Below, piece after piece: positions 16,021-26,955 of a DNA stretch of 64,000 nucleotides (the stretch's first letter is position 1; every line of letters begins with the position of its first letter). Position numbers and translations under genes: made by a program. The stretch lies in contig NZ_QORI02000015.1 in NCBI RefSeq assembly GCF_003325755.1, positions 1-64,000 on the forward strand, read 5' to 3'. The notes below the pieces were generated by a model that worked only from the letters and a program-made list of their open reading frames with translations, was not told where the DNA came from and made no database searches. This DNA is from Pseudomonas sp. SST3 (GTDB lineage Bacteria; Pseudomonadota; Gammaproteobacteria; Pseudomonadales; Pseudomonadaceae).

Positions 16021-16899
16021 ATGCAATGGCTGCCCATCTCGCAACAACGTTATCTGCTGGCCGAAGGCCCTTTCTGGGATGGCCGGCAGCAGACGCTCTA
16101 CTGGGTCGATATAGTCGGCCGACGGGCCTGCCGGCTGGGCACGGACGGCTACCGTCAGTGGCAGCTGGCCGAGCCGGTCTCGGCGTTCATTCCCTGCCGG
16201 CGTGGCGACGCGCTGGTAACCCTGGCCAGCGGCGTCTACCGCCTCGACCTCCACGCCGCTGACGACGCGTCTGCGCTCAAGCGCTTCTGCATCGCCGACG
16301 GTACGCCCGGCAACCGCGCCAACGAGGCGCGCTGCGATGCCCAGGGGCGGCTCTGGCTCGGCACCATGCAGAACAACATCGATGAGGATGGCGGCGACCT
16401 GCCTATCACCCGGCGTTCCGGTGGTCTGTTTCGAGTCGATCCGGATGGTTCGGTCACGCAGCTGCTCAGCGATCTGGGCATCGTCAATACGCTGCTGTGG
16501 AACGAGGCGGGTGATCGCGTCATCTGCGGCGACACGCTGGACGAATCGCTGTACAGCCACCGCGTCGCTGACGACGGGCAGCTGATCGATCGAGACACCT
16601 GGGCCGGCCCGCATCCGCGTGGCGTGCCTGACGGCTCCGCCCTAGATGCCCAGGGCTACGTCTGGAACGCCCGCTGGGGCGGTAGCTGCCTGCTGCGTTT
16701 CGCACCGGATGGCTGCCTGGATCGCATCGTCGAACTGCCCGTCAGTCACCCCACCAGCTGCGTATTCGGCGGGGCCGACCTGACCCATTTGTATGTCACC
16801 TCCGCCAGGACGGGCGAGGCGCCGACTGAACTGGACGGCGCCGTGCTGATGGCTGATGTCGGTATCACCGGCACGCCTTGTACACGTTTCGCCGGTTGA
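16021..16899 (+). CDS. SMP-30/gluconolactonase-family sugar lactonase
   Basis: Six-bladed propeller lactonase of 292 residues. In this cluster it would open D-galactono-lactone to D-galactonate. Family metal and active-site segments are visible: LLAEGPFWD near residue 15 (metal-binding Glu), NRANEARCDAQGRLWLGTM in the middle and PDGSALDAQGYVWNARWGG near residue 200. The start follows GGAG and lies 24 bases after the regulator stop, so the genes are in one operon. Substrate is inferred from the neighbours; arabinono- or fuconolactone are alternatives. Confidence 0.85.
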   Translation: MQWLPISQQRYLLAEGPFWDGRQQTLYWVDIVGRRACRLGTDGYRQWQLAEPVSAFIPCRRGDALVTLASGVYRLDLHAADDASALKRFCIADGTPGNRANEARCDAQGRLWLGTMQNNIDEDGGDLPITRRSGGLFRVDPDGSVTQLLSDLGIVNTLLWNEAGDRVICGDTLDESLYSHRVADDGQLIDRDTWAGPHPRGVPDGSALDAQGYVWNARWGGSCLLRFAPDGCLDRIVELPVSHPTSCVFGGADLTHLYVTSARTGEAPTELDGAVLMADVGITGTPCTRFAG

Positions 16900-16950
16900 T
16901 CTGTTTATCCGGCCGCACCGCGGCCACTTAACTGCTTAGGAGTTGTTCAC

Positions 16951-17769
16951 ATGGCTTCACCGCTTTCACTGCCACCGACACCCGAACCCCAACGCGGCGA
17001 ACGCCTGAAAGGCAAGGTCGTGGTCGTCACCGGCGGCGCTCAGGGCATCGGCGAGGCCATCGTCGCCTGCTTCCAGGCGCAGCAAGCCAAAGTCGTTATT
17101 GGGGACATCCAGGGCGAGAAGGCCGAGCGAGTGGCTGCTGGCTGGCGCGAGCGGGGCGGTGAAGTGCGTGCACAGAAAACCGACGTCACCCGACCCGCCG
17201 AGCTCGAGGCTCTGATTGCCCTGGCGATGGAGCACTACGGCCAGGTCGATGTGCTGGTTAACTGCGCCGGGGTCAACGTGTTCCGCGACCCGCTGGAAAT
17301 GACCGAAGAGGACTGGCGGCGTTGTTTCGCCATTGATCTGGACGGCGTCTGGTTCGGCTGCAAGGCAGTGCTGCCGCATATGGTGCAACGCGGCGTCGGC
17401 AACATCATCAATATCGCCTCGGTTCACTCGACCAACATCATTCCCGGCTGCTTTCCATACCCCGTCGCCAAGCACGGCCTGCTCGGGCTGACTCGCGCAC
17501 TGGGCATCGAATATGCGCCCAAGGGCATCCGCGTCAACGCCATCGCGCCGGGCTACATCGAGACGCAGCTCAACGTCGATTACTGGAACGATTTCGCCGA
17601 CCCCCACGCCGAGCGCCAGCGCGCCTTCGACATGCATCCGCCGCGGCGCATCGGTCAGCCGATCGAGGTAGCGATGACCGCATTGTTTCTGGCGACCGAT
17701 GAGGCGCCGTTCATTAACGCGTCCTGCATCACCATTGATGGTGGGCGTTCGGTGCTCTACCACGATTGA
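16951..17769 (+). CDS. SDR-family dehydrogenase, probable D-galactose 1-dehydrogenase
   Basis: Classical short-chain dehydrogenase of 272 residues. The cofactor loop TGGAQGIG lies near residue 27, DIQGEK after strand 2 favours NAD, and the NCAGVN motif, the catalytic Ser in NIASVHS and the YPVAK tyrosine/lysine pair near residue 170 are present. In this setting it would oxidise D-galactose (or L-arabinose) to the lactone hydrolysed by the gene before it. The ATG follows AGGAG. The pathway step is inferred from context because SDR substrates cannot be read from sequence alone. Confidence 0.82.
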   Translation: MASPLSLPPTPEPQRGERLKGKVVVVTGGAQGIGEAIVACFQAQQAKVVIGDIQGEKAERVAAGWRERGGEVRAQKTDVTRPAELEALIALAMEHYGQVDVLVNCAGVNVFRDPLEMTEEDWRRCFAIDLDGVWFGCKAVLPHMVQRGVGNIINIASVHSTNIIPGCFPYPVAKHGLLGLTRALGIEYAPKGIRVNAIAPGYIETQLNVDYWNDFADPHAERQRAFDMHPPRRIGQPIEVAMTALFLATDEAPFINASCITIDGGRSVLYHD

Positions 17770-17903
17770 CCCGCTACAGGGATTCGCTTCAAGAGGCTGC
17801 GGCCTTGCGGGAAACCGCCAGAGAGCATTCGGTGGTGCTGGATCAGGTGATGGCGATCTGACCAGTCAATAAAAGCTATTCAATAAAAATAATGGAGGTA
17901 GCT

Positions 17904-18908
17904 ATGTTCCGTTCTTTCGGAATCCGTTCGCTTTGCTGTGCGGCGTTAACGGTCGGTGCGATGAGTTTCGCCGCTGCGACCCTGGCCCAAGAAGAAGTCA
18001 AGATCGGTTTTCTGGTCAAGCAACCCGAAGAGCCCTGGTTCCAGACCGAATGGGCGTTCGCGGAGAAGGCTGCCAAAGAGCACGGTTTTACCCTGCTGAA
18101 GATCGCCGTACCGGACGGCGAGAAGACCCTCGCCGCCATCGACAGCCTGGCGGCCAATGGCGCTAAGGGCTTCGTCATCTGCCCGCCCGACGTCGCGCTC
18201 GGCCCGGCCATCGTCGCCAAGTCCAAGTTCAACGACCTGAAGGTCATGGCGGTCGATGATCGTTTCGTCGATGCCAAGGGCGAGTTCATGGAGGAGGTGC
18301 CCTATCTCGGCATGGCCGCCTTCGAGGTCGGTCAGAAGCAGGGCGCAGCCATGGCCGAGGAAGCCAAGAAGCGCGGCTGGGACTGGAACGATACCTACGC
18401 GGTGATCAACACCTATAACGAGCTGGACACCGGCAAGAAGCGCACCGACGGCTCGGTGGATGCGCTGAAGAAGGCCGGCTTTCCAGAAGACCACATCCTC
18501 TATACCCCGCAGAAAACCCTCGACGTGCCGGGCAGCATGAACGCCACCACCTCGGCGTTGGTAAAGCTGCCGCGCGGCGCGAAGAACCTGATCATCGGCG
18601 GCATGAACGACAACACAGTGCTGGGTGGTGTGCGCGCCACCGAGAGCGCCGGCTTCAGCGCGGAGAACGTGATCGGTATCGGCATCAATGGCACCGATGC
18701 CATCGGCGAGCTGAAGAAGGACAACAGCGGCTTCTACGGCTCGATGCTGCCCAGCCCGCATATCGAGGGCTACGAGACGGCGCGGATGATGTACGAGTGG
18801 GTCACCACCGGCAAAGAGCCACCCAAGTACACCGCGATGGACGAAGTCACCCTGATTACCCGCGAGAACTTCCAGGAAGAGTTGGAAAAGATCGGCCTCT
18901 GGAAATAA
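17904..18908 (+). CDS. araF: Periplasmic sugar-binding protein of an ABC transporter (AraF type)
   Basis: Periplasmic binding protein for L-arabinose and often D-galactose. The 334-residue precursor has a signal peptide ending near ATLAQ (cleavage after about residue 28), then the EEVKIGFLVKQPEEPWFQTEW start typical of AraF, with VICPPDVALGPAIV and IGIGINGTDAIGELKK later. An in-frame upstream ATG at 17892 is less likely because GGAGG is ideally placed for 17904. It is followed by its ATPase and permease. Given the galactonate genes downstream, galactose is the probable main ligand. Confidence 0.92.
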   Translation: MFRSFGIRSLCCAALTVGAMSFAAATLAQEEVKIGFLVKQPEEPWFQTEWAFAEKAAKEHGFTLLKIAVPDGEKTLAAIDSLAANGAKGFVICPPDVALGPAIVAKSKFNDLKVMAVDDRFVDAKGEFMEEVPYLGMAAFEVGQKQGAAMAEEAKKRGWDWNDTYAVINTYNELDTGKKRTDGSVDALKKAGFPEDHILYTPQKTLDVPGSMNATTSALVKLPRGAKNLIIGGMNDNTVLGGVRATESAGFSAENVIGIGINGTDAIGELKKDNSGFYGSMLPSPHIEGYETARMMYEWVTTGKEPPKYTAMDEVTLITRENFQEELEKIGLWK

Positions 18909-18992
18909 GCCGGTCATTCGCGGGAGGCCTGATCTCAGGTCGATTTCAGTATCGAACTCGCCCGGTCAAACGGGCGAGGGTGGAGACGCTCC

Positions 18993-20507
18993 ATGCTTCA
19001 ACAAGTCAATTCGGGCGACAGCCTGCGTTTCAGCGGCATCGGCAAGAACTTCCCCGGCGTGCGTGCGCTGTCGGAAATCAGCTTCGAAGCCCGGCCCGGC
19101 ACCGTTCACGCCCTGATGGGTGAGAACGGCGCTGGTAAGTCAACGCTGCTGAAAATTCTCGGCGGCGCCTATCAGCCGAGCAGCGGCGATCTGCAGATCG
19201 GTGCGCGCACACTGGCATTTCGCTCCGCCGGGGAAAGCATCGCCAGCGGTGTCGCGGTGATCCACCAGGAGCTGCATCTGGTGCCGGAAATGAGCGTGGC
19301 CGAAAACCTGATGCTCGGGCACATGCCTTCGCGCTTCGGGCTGGTGAACCGGAGGGCGATGCTGCGTCAGGCGCGTGAACTGCTCAAGGGACTGGCCGAC
19401 GAGATCGATCCGTCTGCACGCCTGGGCAGCCTGTCGCTGGGGCAGCGCCAGCTGGTGGAAATCGCCAAGGCGATGTCGCGCAACGCCCATGTGATCGCCT
19501 TCGACGAGCCAACCAGCAGCCTCTCGGCGCGGGAAATCGAGCGGCTGATGACGATCATCGGCCGGCTGCGGGACGAGGGGCGAGTGGTGCTTTACGTCTC
19601 GCACCGGATGGAAGAGATCTTCCGTATCTGCGACGCGGTCACGGTGTTCAAGGACGGCCGCTTCGTCTGCACCTTCGACGATATGAGCGAGCTGACCCAT
19701 GACGCGCTGGTGACCTGCATGGTCGGGCGCGATATCCAGGACATCTACAACTACCGTCCGCGCGAGCAGCAAGGCGAGGCCTTGCGCGTCGAGGGTCTGC
19801 TTGGCCACGGTTTGCAGGAGCCGGTGAGCTTCTCGGTCAGCCGTGGCGAGGTCCTCGGCTTTTTCGGCCTGGTCGGTGCTGGGCGTACCGAGCTGTTGCG
19901 CTTGCTTGCCGGGCTTGCTCCGCACAAGGCCGGTACGGTGCAGCTCGATGGGCAACCGCTGAAGCTGAAGTCGGCGCGCGATGCCATCGCCGCAGGCATT
20001 CTGCTCTGTCCCGAAGACCGCAAGAAAGAAGGCATCGTGCCGCTGGCCAGCGTGGCGGAGAACATCAATATCGGCGCGCGCAGCCGCAACGCGCGCCTGG
20101 GTTGCCTGGTGCCAGGCCGCTGGGAACGTGAGAACGCCGACCGACAGATTCGCGCGCTGAACATCAAGACGCCATCGCCGGATCAGCAGATCGTCTACCT
20201 CTCCGGCGGCAACCAGCAGAAGGTGATTCTCGGTCGCTGGCTGTCGATGCCGATGAAGGTGCTGCTGCTCGACGAGCCCACCCGCGGCATCGACATCGGC
20301 GCCAAGGCCGAGATCTACCAGATCATTCATGACCTCGCGGCGAGCGGTATCGCGGTGATCGTCGTGTCCAGCGATCTGATGGAAGTCATCGGTATCTCTG
20401 ACCGTATTTTGGTGATGAGCGAAGGCGCGATCACTGGCGAGCTCCCTCGAGATCAGGCCGATGAGTCCCACCTGCTGCAACTGGCACTCCCGCGTTCGCG
20501 CGGCTGA
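18993..20507 (+). CDS. araG: Sugar ABC transporter ATP-binding protein (AraG type)
   Basis: Cytoplasmic ATPase of 504 residues with two ABC domains in tandem, as usual for monosaccharide importers. The first has Walker A GENGAGKST, signature LSLGQRQ and Walker B VIAFDEPTSSL. The second has a degenerate Walker A GLVGAGRTE, signature LSGGNQQK and VLLLDEPTRGID. The start is preceded by GGAG. It lies 84 bases after the binding protein gene and 21 bases before the permease start. Confidence 0.95.
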   Translation: MLQQVNSGDSLRFSGIGKNFPGVRALSEISFEARPGTVHALMGENGAGKSTLLKILGGAYQPSSGDLQIGARTLAFRSAGESIASGVAVIHQELHLVPEMSVAENLMLGHMPSRFGLVNRRAMLRQARELLKGLADEIDPSARLGSLSLGQRQLVEIAKAMSRNAHVIAFDEPTSSLSAREIERLMTIIGRLRDEGRVVLYVSHRMEEIFRICDAVTVFKDGRFVCTFDDMSELTHDALVTCMVGRDIQDIYNYRPREQQGEALRVEGLLGHGLQEPVSFSVSRGEVLGFFGLVGAGRTELLRLLAGLAPHKAGTVQLDGQPLKLKSARDAIAAGILLCPEDRKKEGIVPLASVAENINIGARSRNARLGCLVPGRWERENADRQIRALNIKTPSPDQQIVYLSGGNQQKVILGRWLSMPMKVLLLDEPTRGIDIGAKAEIYQIIHDLAASGIAVIVVSSDLMEVIGISDRILVMSEGAITGELPRDQADESHLLQLALPRSRG

Positions 20508-20528
20508 ACAACAATGATGAGGTGCTTT

Positions 20529-21497
20529 ATGTCTGCTCAACAGAACGCTCTGTCCGCGCCGCGGCAGGGCCTCAATATGCGCCGTTTCCTTGATGACTGG
20601 GTCATGGTATTGGCCGCGCTCGGCATCTTCGTGCTGTCGGCGATCTTCATCGAGAACTTCCTCTCGCCGCTGAACATGCGCGGGCTCGGGTTGGCGATCT
20701 CGACCGTCGGCATTGCCGCCTGCACCATGCTGTTCTGCCTGGCATCCGGGCACTTCGATCTGTCGGTCGGGTCGGTGATCGCCTGCGCCGGTGTGGTGGC
20801 GGCAGTGGTGATGCGCGATACCGAAAGCGTCTTCCTCGGCGTCTCGGCGGCGCTGGCGATGGGGCTGGTGGTCGGGCTGGTTAACGGCATCGTGATCGCG
20901 AAGCTGCGTATCAATGCGCTGATCGCCACGCTGGCGACGATGCAGATCGTCCGCGGACTGGCGTACATCTTTTCCAACGGTAAAGCCGTGGGGGTGATGC
21001 AGGAGGAGTTCTTTCTGTTCGGCAACGGCAGCCTGTTCGGTGTGCCGGTGCCCATTCTGATCACTCTTGTGTGCTTCGCCTTCTTTGGCTGGCTGCTCAA
21101 CTACACCACCTACGGCCGCAACACCATGGCCATCGGCGGCAATCAGGAAGCAGCGCTGCTGGCCGGGGTCCATGTCGATCGCACCAAGATCATCATCTTT
21201 GCCGTGCACGGCCTGATCGGTGCGCTGGCCGGTGTGGTGCTGGCGTCGCGGATGACGTCCGGGCAGCCGATGATCGGTCAGGGATTCGAGCTGACGGTGA
21301 TCTCCGCTTGCGTGCTGGGTGGCGTGTCGCTCAGTGGTGGCATCGGCATGATTCGCCACGTGATCGCGGGGGTGTTGATCCTGGCGATTATCGAGAACGC
21401 GATGAACCTGAAGAACATCGACACCTTCTATCAGTACGTCATCCGCGGCACGATCCTGCTGATCGCGGTGATCATCGATCGGCTGAAGCAGCGCTGA
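20529..21497 (+). CDS. araH: Sugar ABC transporter permease (AraH type)
   Basis: Inner-membrane permease of 322 residues with about eight to ten hydrophobic segments, including WVMVLAALGIFVLSAIFI and a conserved loop near GGNQEAALLAGVHV that contacts the ATPase. Together with the two preceding genes it forms the complete importer. The ATG at 20529 is chosen because GAGG lies six bases upstream; an earlier in-frame ATG at 20514 lacks this. The DgoK gene begins 37 bases downstream. Confidence 0.94.
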   Translation: MSAQQNALSAPRQGLNMRRFLDDWVMVLAALGIFVLSAIFIENFLSPLNMRGLGLAISTVGIAACTMLFCLASGHFDLSVGSVIACAGVVAAVVMRDTESVFLGVSAALAMGLVVGLVNGIVIAKLRINALIATLATMQIVRGLAYIFSNGKAVGVMQEEFFLFGNGSLFGVPVPILITLVCFAFFGWLLNYTTYGRNTMAIGGNQEAALLAGVHVDRTKIIIFAVHGLIGALAGVVLASRMTSGQPMIGQGFELTVISACVLGGVSLSGGIGMIRHVIAGVLILAIIENAMNLKNIDTFYQYVIRGTILLIAVIIDRLKQR

Positions 21498-21534
21498 ACC
21501 CGTTCGCGTCGCGTGCCGGCGCGCTGGAGAATCC

Positions 21535-22515
21535 GTGAATACACACCTGATAGCGTTGGACTGGGGCACTAGTTCATTGCGCGCTTATCGGCTCGGTGCG
21601 GCTGGCGAAACGCTGGAAGAACGCAGCCTGCCGTTAGGCGTCATGCAGCTCGATGGCAGCGAGGCCGACTTCGAACGCGCGCTGGACCAAGCCTGTGGCG
21701 ACTGGCAGCGGTCGGGTCCGGCGGTGCCGATGATTGCCTGCGGCATGATCGGCAGCGCGCAGGGCTGGCGCCAGGTCAGCTATGTCGAGGCGCCGCTTGG
21801 CGCTGACGGGTTGGGTACGGCGCTGCTACCGATTCACCGCTCCCAAGGTATGCCGCTGTGGCTGGTGCCGGGTGTGATTCAGCGTGGTGCCCTGCCCAAT
21901 GTTATGCGCGGCGAGGAAACGCAGGTGTTCGGCTTGTTCGACGGCGACGCCGATCACGCGGGGCCGTTGCTGATCGGCCTGCCCGGCAGCCATAGCAAGT
22001 GGGTGATGGTTGAAGATGGCCAGCTCAGCCAGTTCCAGACGTTCATGACCGGAGAGGTCTATCAAGCGCTGCTCGGCCACACCATTCTCGGTCGCACGGC
22101 GGTGATCGGTGACGCCTTTAACGCTGCGGCTTTCGAGCGGGGCCTGCGCGTGGCCAGATCAAACGAAGGGCAAGGTGGCCCGTTGTCGACCATCTTCAGC
22201 AGCCGCACCCTGGTGCTGACCGGAGAACTTAGCGGCTCGGCTCAGGCCGATTACCTGTCCGGGCTGCTCATCGGTCATGAGCTGGCTGCCATGACGTCCG
22301 GGCTGCAACTGCCGCCGTCCCAGCCGATCGTCCTCATTGGCAATTCGACGCTGTGTGCCCGCTATCTGTGGGCCCTGGAATATTTCGGGTTCGAATCGCT
22401 GCGTTTCGCGCCGGAAGCCACGGCGGCGGGGCTCTGGAAAATTGCCGCAGGCGCCGGCCTGGTCGCCGCTCAAGCCACGGGAGAACGCGATGTTCGACAG
22501 GACGCTGGCCATTAA
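21535..22515 (+). CDS. dgoK: 2-dehydro-3-deoxygalactonokinase
   Basis: Phosphorylates 2-keto-3-deoxy-D-galactonate at C6 with ATP, the fourth step of the De Ley-Doudoroff pathway. The 326-residue protein shows IALDWGTSSLRAY at the N-terminus (phosphate-binding loop of the sugar kinase fold), CGMIGSAQGW, and LIGLPGSHSKWV. It starts with GTG at 21535, supported by GGAG just upstream. The 3' end overlaps dgoA by 26 bases, so translation is probably coupled. Confidence 0.95.
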   Translation: MNTHLIALDWGTSSLRAYRLGAAGETLEERSLPLGVMQLDGSEADFERALDQACGDWQRSGPAVPMIACGMIGSAQGWRQVSYVEAPLGADGLGTALLPIHRSQGMPLWLVPGVIQRGALPNVMRGEETQVFGLFDGDADHAGPLLIGLPGSHSKWVMVEDGQLSQFQTFMTGEVYQALLGHTILGRTAVIGDAFNAAAFERGLRVARSNEGQGGPLSTIFSSRTLVLTGELSGSAQADYLSGLLIGHELAAMTSGLQLPPSQPIVLIGNSTLCARYLWALEYFGFESLRFAPEATAAGLWKIAAGAGLVAAQATGERDVRQDAGH

Positions 22516-23113
22516 CGGGTTGATCGCGATTCTTCGAGGCCTACGTCCCGAGGAGGCCGAGACGGTGGGCGGCGCGCTCTATGCCGCGGGCATGCGGATC
22601 ATCGAGGTGCCGCTCAACTCGCCGCAGCCGCTGCGTAGCATCGAACTGATGCGGCGGAGCCTGCCCGCAGACTGCCTGGTTGGGGCCGGCACCGTGCTCA
22701 CAGATAGGCAGGTGCTGGACGTGCGCGAAGCGGGCGGACAGTTGATCGTCATGCCGCATGGCGATGTCGAGGTGGTGCGCGCCGCCAAGATCGCCGGGCT
22801 GTATTGCACGCCCGGTGTCGCCACGCCCAGCGAAGCTTTTTCCGTACTGGCGGCAGGGGCCGACGCGCTCAAATTGTTTCCGGCCGAGCAGATCGGCATC
22901 GGTGCCATGAAAGCCTGGCTGACCGTGCTGCCGGCCGGCACGGCATTGCTGCCGGTGGGCGGTATCACGCCGGACAGCATGGCCCCTTATCTCCACGCCG
23001 GGGCGGCCGGTTTCGGCCTTGGCTCGGCGCTCTATTCGCCAGGCCTGCCCGCCCCCGAGGTCGGTCGCCGGGCGCGATCCTTCATTCAGGCCCGCCACGC
23101 GGCGTTGGGCTGA
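22490..23113 (+). CDS. dgoA: 2-dehydro-3-deoxy-6-phosphogalactonate aldolase
   Basis: Class I aldolase that splits 2-keto-3-deoxy-6-phosphogalactonate to pyruvate and glyceraldehyde 3-phosphate. The 207-residue protein has the KDPG/KDPGal aldolase pattern: [14 protein letters not shown], the conserved Glu in [16 protein letters not shown] and the Schiff-base lysine in [11 protein letters not shown]. The start at 22490 lies inside the end of dgoK and follows GGGAG. The RGLRPEE form favours the galactonate rather than the gluconate aldolase subgroup. Confidence 0.95.
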   Translation: MFDRTLAINGLIAILRGLRPEEAETVGGALYAAGMRIIEVPLNSPQPLRSIELMRRSLPADCLVGAGTVLTDRQVLDVREAGGQLIVMPHGDVEVVRAAKIAGLYCTPGVATPSEAFSVLAAGADALKLFPAEQIGIGAMKAWLTVLPAGTALLPVGGITPDSMAPYLHAGAAGFGLGSALYSPGLPAPEVGRRARSFIQARHAALG

Positions 23114-23133
23114 TTACTTCCGAGAGGCTTGCG

Positions 23134-24282
<1,149 letters not shown>

Positions 24283-24354
24283 GGCGGCGACATGGTTGTG
24301 GTCAGGCGCACGGCAGGCCTCACGGGCCCGTAGGCTGCAGCAAGAGCCAAAAGC

Positions 24355-24430
24355 TTCGCCCCGAGGCGGGCCTCCCACAAAAGCGGCCAGTGCGCACCGA
24401 ACCGCTGTAGGAGGCGCGCCCCGCGGCGAA
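24355..24430. repeat. inverted pair of REP-type repeats after dgoD
   Basis: Two opposite copies of a GC-rich motif lie at 24355-24379 and 24406-24430; the second begins TGTAGGAGGCGCGCCCCGCG. They form a REP pair of a different subtype from that in the eut cluster. The whole gap 24283-24554 holds only this pair and the terminator at 24530. Confidence 0.8.
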
Positions 24431-24529
24431 CGCTGGTTCGGATCCACAACGGTCTATGAAACCAACCGTGCTGCAAGCAAAGCGGCTGCTAAAAACGACC
24501 TCGCCAACCGCGAGGCTCGTTACAGCCTG

Positions 24530-24549
24530 AAGGCCCCTTGCGGGGCCTT
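24530..24549. terminator. hairpin between convergent dgoD and galM
   Basis: AAGGCCCC (24530-24537) and GGGGCCTT (24542-24549) form a perfect eight-pair stem with a four-base loop, just after the galM stop. It could act in both directions, although the T run is short. Confidence 0.65.
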
Positions 24550-24554
24550 CCGCG

Positions 24555-25703
24555 TCAGGGCTTGGGAAATTTGTAGATAGTGGTCTGGGTGTAGGTCTCG
24601 CCCGGGTCGAGGCGCGTGCTCGGGAAGTCCGGCTGATTGGGCGAGTCCGGGTAATGCTGTGTTTCCAGGGTGAAGGCACTCCAGTGCGGGTACGCCTTGC
24701 CGCCTTTGCCCTTGATGCTGCCGTCGAGGAAGTTGCCGGTATAGAGCTGCACACCGGGCTCGGTGGTGTACATCAGCAGCCGTCGCCCGGAGGCGGGGTC
24801 GTGCACTTCGGTGGCCAGCTTGCTCAGGTCGCCATCGGTATCCAGCACCCAGTTGAAATCGAAGCCGCCGGCCTTGGCCTCGGCGAATTTCAGCTGCTGA
24901 TGGTCATCCTTTATGTGCTCACCGAAGCGAGTCGGCTGAAGGAAATCCATCGGCGTGCCCTTCACCTCGGCCAGCTCGCCGGTGGGGATGAGCTTCTCGG
25001 TGACCGGCGTGTAGCGCGAGGCGTGCAGCGTCGCGACCTGATCCAGCACGCTCGAGCTGCCGGCCCCGGCGAGGTTGAAGTAGCTGTGGTTGGTCAGGTT
25101 GAGCACCGTGGGTTTGTCGGTGGTGGCGCGGTACTGGATGCGCAGCTCGTTGTCTTCGTTGAGGCTGTAGGTCACGTGGGTGGTCATGGTGCCGGGGAAC
25201 CCCATCTCGCCATCGGGCGACACGTAGCTCAGCTCGACGCCGACCCATCCGTCCTCGTCTGCGGGTTTGGCCTTCCAGACTCGCTTGTCGAAGCCCTCGG
25301 GTCCGCCATGCAGGGCGTTGCTGCCATCGTTCTGTGGAATCTGGTAGGTCGTGCCGTCGAGTTCGAAGCGGCCATCGGCGATGCGATTGCCGAAGCGACC
25401 TATGGTGGCGCCGAAGTAGACATTGCCGTTCTCGATATAGCCGTCGACATCATCGAAGCCGAGCACGATGTCGTCGAGCTTGCCGTTTTTGTCTGGCACC
25501 ATGAGCGACTGCAGCACGCCACCGTAGGTGATCACCACCGCCTCGATCCCCTGGCTGTTTTTCAATGTGTACTTTTCGATGGGCGTGCCGTCCGGCATCT
25601 TGCCGAAGCTGCCGTGCTGGTTGGACAGGCCCGCGGCCTGGGCGCCGAATGTGCTGATCATGAGAGACAGGGCAATTCCGTTGAGTAGCAATCTGGGTTG
25701 CAT
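24555..25703 (-). CDS. galM: Aldose 1-epimerase, exported
   Basis: Mutarotase that interconverts alpha and beta anomers of galactose or glucose. The 382-residue precursor has a signal peptide (MQPRLLLNGIALSLMISTFG, cleavage near AQAA), so it acts in the periplasm before uptake. The catalytic His lies in LTNHSYFNL and the catalytic Glu in FTLETQHYPDSPNQP. The ATG at 25703 is chosen because AGGTGAAG precedes it; an in-frame ATG at 25718 is poorly supported. It is convergent to the galactose operon and would feed the beta anomer to the dehydrogenase route. Confidence 0.93.
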   Translation of the reverse strand: MQPRLLLNGIALSLMISTFGAQAAGLSNQHGSFGKMPDGTPIEKYTLKNSQGIEAVVITYGGVLQSLMVPDKNGKLDDIVLGFDDVDGYIENGNVYFGATIGRFGNRIADGRFELDGTTYQIPQNDGSNALHGGPEGFDKRVWKAKPADEDGWVGVELSYVSPDGEMGFPGTMTTHVTYSLNEDNELRIQYRATTDKPTVLNLTNHSYFNLAGAGSSSVLDQVATLHASRYTPVTEKLIPTGELAEVKGTPMDFLQPTRFGEHIKDDHQQLKFAEAKAGGFDFNWVLDTDGDLSKLATEVHDPASGRRLLMYTTEPGVQLYTGNFLDGSIKGKGGKAYPHWSAFTLETQHYPDSPNQPDFPSTRLDPGETYTQTTIYKFPKP

Positions 25704-25881
25704 GGCTTCACCTGACATTGTTGTTGTTTTTTGCGTGGATGCACGGCGCCAAGGTCGAAAGGTCTGACGGCGTTGCGCCGGCTAAAGCCTAGACAGCCGA
25801 GCCATTCCCTCCCAATACGAATTGCGGTCTCTGCGATACGCGAATCGGTATGTCTTCCGGGCCTAAAAAGACGCGGAAGGT

Positions 25882-26955
25882 TCAGCTGTGCTGGCGGGCC
25901 TCATGCTGCGCCAATGCCCATTCGACGTGCTCACGCACCAGCTCGGACGGATCCTCGCGGCGCGCCTCCAGCGCTTCCAGCACGGGAATGCTGGACGGCG
26001 CGTTGCCCAGCCCGACGGCCAGGTTGCGCAACCAGTTCTGGTAGCCCGTCCGGCGCAGCGGCGAACCTTCGGTGCGGTTGAGGAATTCCTCTTCGGTCCA
26101 GCGAAACAGCGCCGCCAGTTCGGCGTTGTCCAGGCTATGGCGCGGCTGAAAATCGGTTTGCCCGGTCGGGCGCGCGAAGCGGTTCCAGGGACAGACGATC
26201 TGGCAATCATCGCAGCCGAACACGCGGTTGCCGATCTTCGGTCGCAGCTCCACGGGGATCGGACCCTTGAGTTCAATGGTCAGGTAAGAGATGCAACGCC
26301 GCGCATCCAGCACGCGATCGCCGACAAAGGCTTCGGTGGGGCAGATGTCCAGGCAGGCGTGGCAGCTGCCACAGTGATCGCGTGCTGTGGGCTCGTCGAC
26401 GGGCAGGGCGATGTCGACGAAGAGTTCGCCGAGGAAGAACCAGCTGCCAGCCTTTCGGTTGAGCACCAGGGTGTTCTTGCCGATCCAGCCAAGGCCAGCC
26501 TGCTGCGCCACGGCCTTCTCCAGTACCGGCGCGCTGTCGACGAACGCACGGAAGCCGAAGGGGCCGATCACCTGCTGGATGCGCTCGGCCAGTTGCTGCA
26601 ATCGTTTGCGGATTAGCTTGTGATAGTCGCGGCCCAGCGCATAGCGCGACACATAGGCCTTCTCCGGCTGCGCCAGGCGCTCGGTCATGCGTGTATCGCC
26701 CGGCAGGTAATCCATGCGCAGCGAGATGACCCGCAGGGTGCCCGGCACCAGCTGCTCTGGATGGGAACGTTTGCTGCCGTGGGCAGCCATATAGTCCATC
26801 TCGCCCTGATAGCCCGCAGCCAGCCAGCGCTCGAGGTGCGCCTCATGCTCACCCAGATCGACGCCGGTAATGCCGACCTGCTGGAAGCCAAGCTCGCGGC
26901 CCCATTCCTTGATGGAGTCGGCAAGAGCGGCTGGGTCGAGTGATGTGCTGGGCAT
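25882..26955 (-). CDS. queG: Epoxyqueuosine reductase
   Basis: Cobalamin- and iron-sulfur-dependent enzyme for the last step of queuosine synthesis, reducing epoxyqueuosine in tRNA. The 357-residue protein has the two-cluster ferredoxin pattern CGSCHACLDICPTEAF and CDDCQIVCPWNRFA near residues 195-255, with DYHKLIRKRLQQLAERI before it and a HEAT-like C-terminus. It starts 171 bases from nnrD and is transcribed divergently from it, the arrangement known in Pseudomonas. Confidence 0.96.
   Translation of the reverse strand: MPSTSLDPAALADSIKEWGRELGFQQVGITGVDLGEHEAHLERWLAAGYQGEMDYMAAHGSKRSHPEQLVPGTLRVISLRMDYLPGDTRMTERLAQPEKAYVSRYALGRDYHKLIRKRLQQLAERIQQVIGPFGFRAFVDSAPVLEKAVAQQAGLGWIGKNTLVLNRKAGSWFFLGELFVDIALPVDEPTARDHCGSCHACLDICPTEAFVGDRVLDARRCISYLTIELKGPIPVELRPKIGNRVFGCDDCQIVCPWNRFARPTGQTDFQPRHSLDNAELAALFRWTEEEFLNRTEGSPLRRTGYQNWLRNLAVGLGNAPSSIPVLEALEARREDPSELVREHVEWALAQHEARQHS

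Noticed and set aside
19140..21569. Very long minus-strand open frame (809 codons) across araG and araH
   Set aside because: It is antisense to two well-supported transporter genes, has no homology pattern and is rich in His, Gln and Arg, as expected from shadow frames in high-GC DNA.
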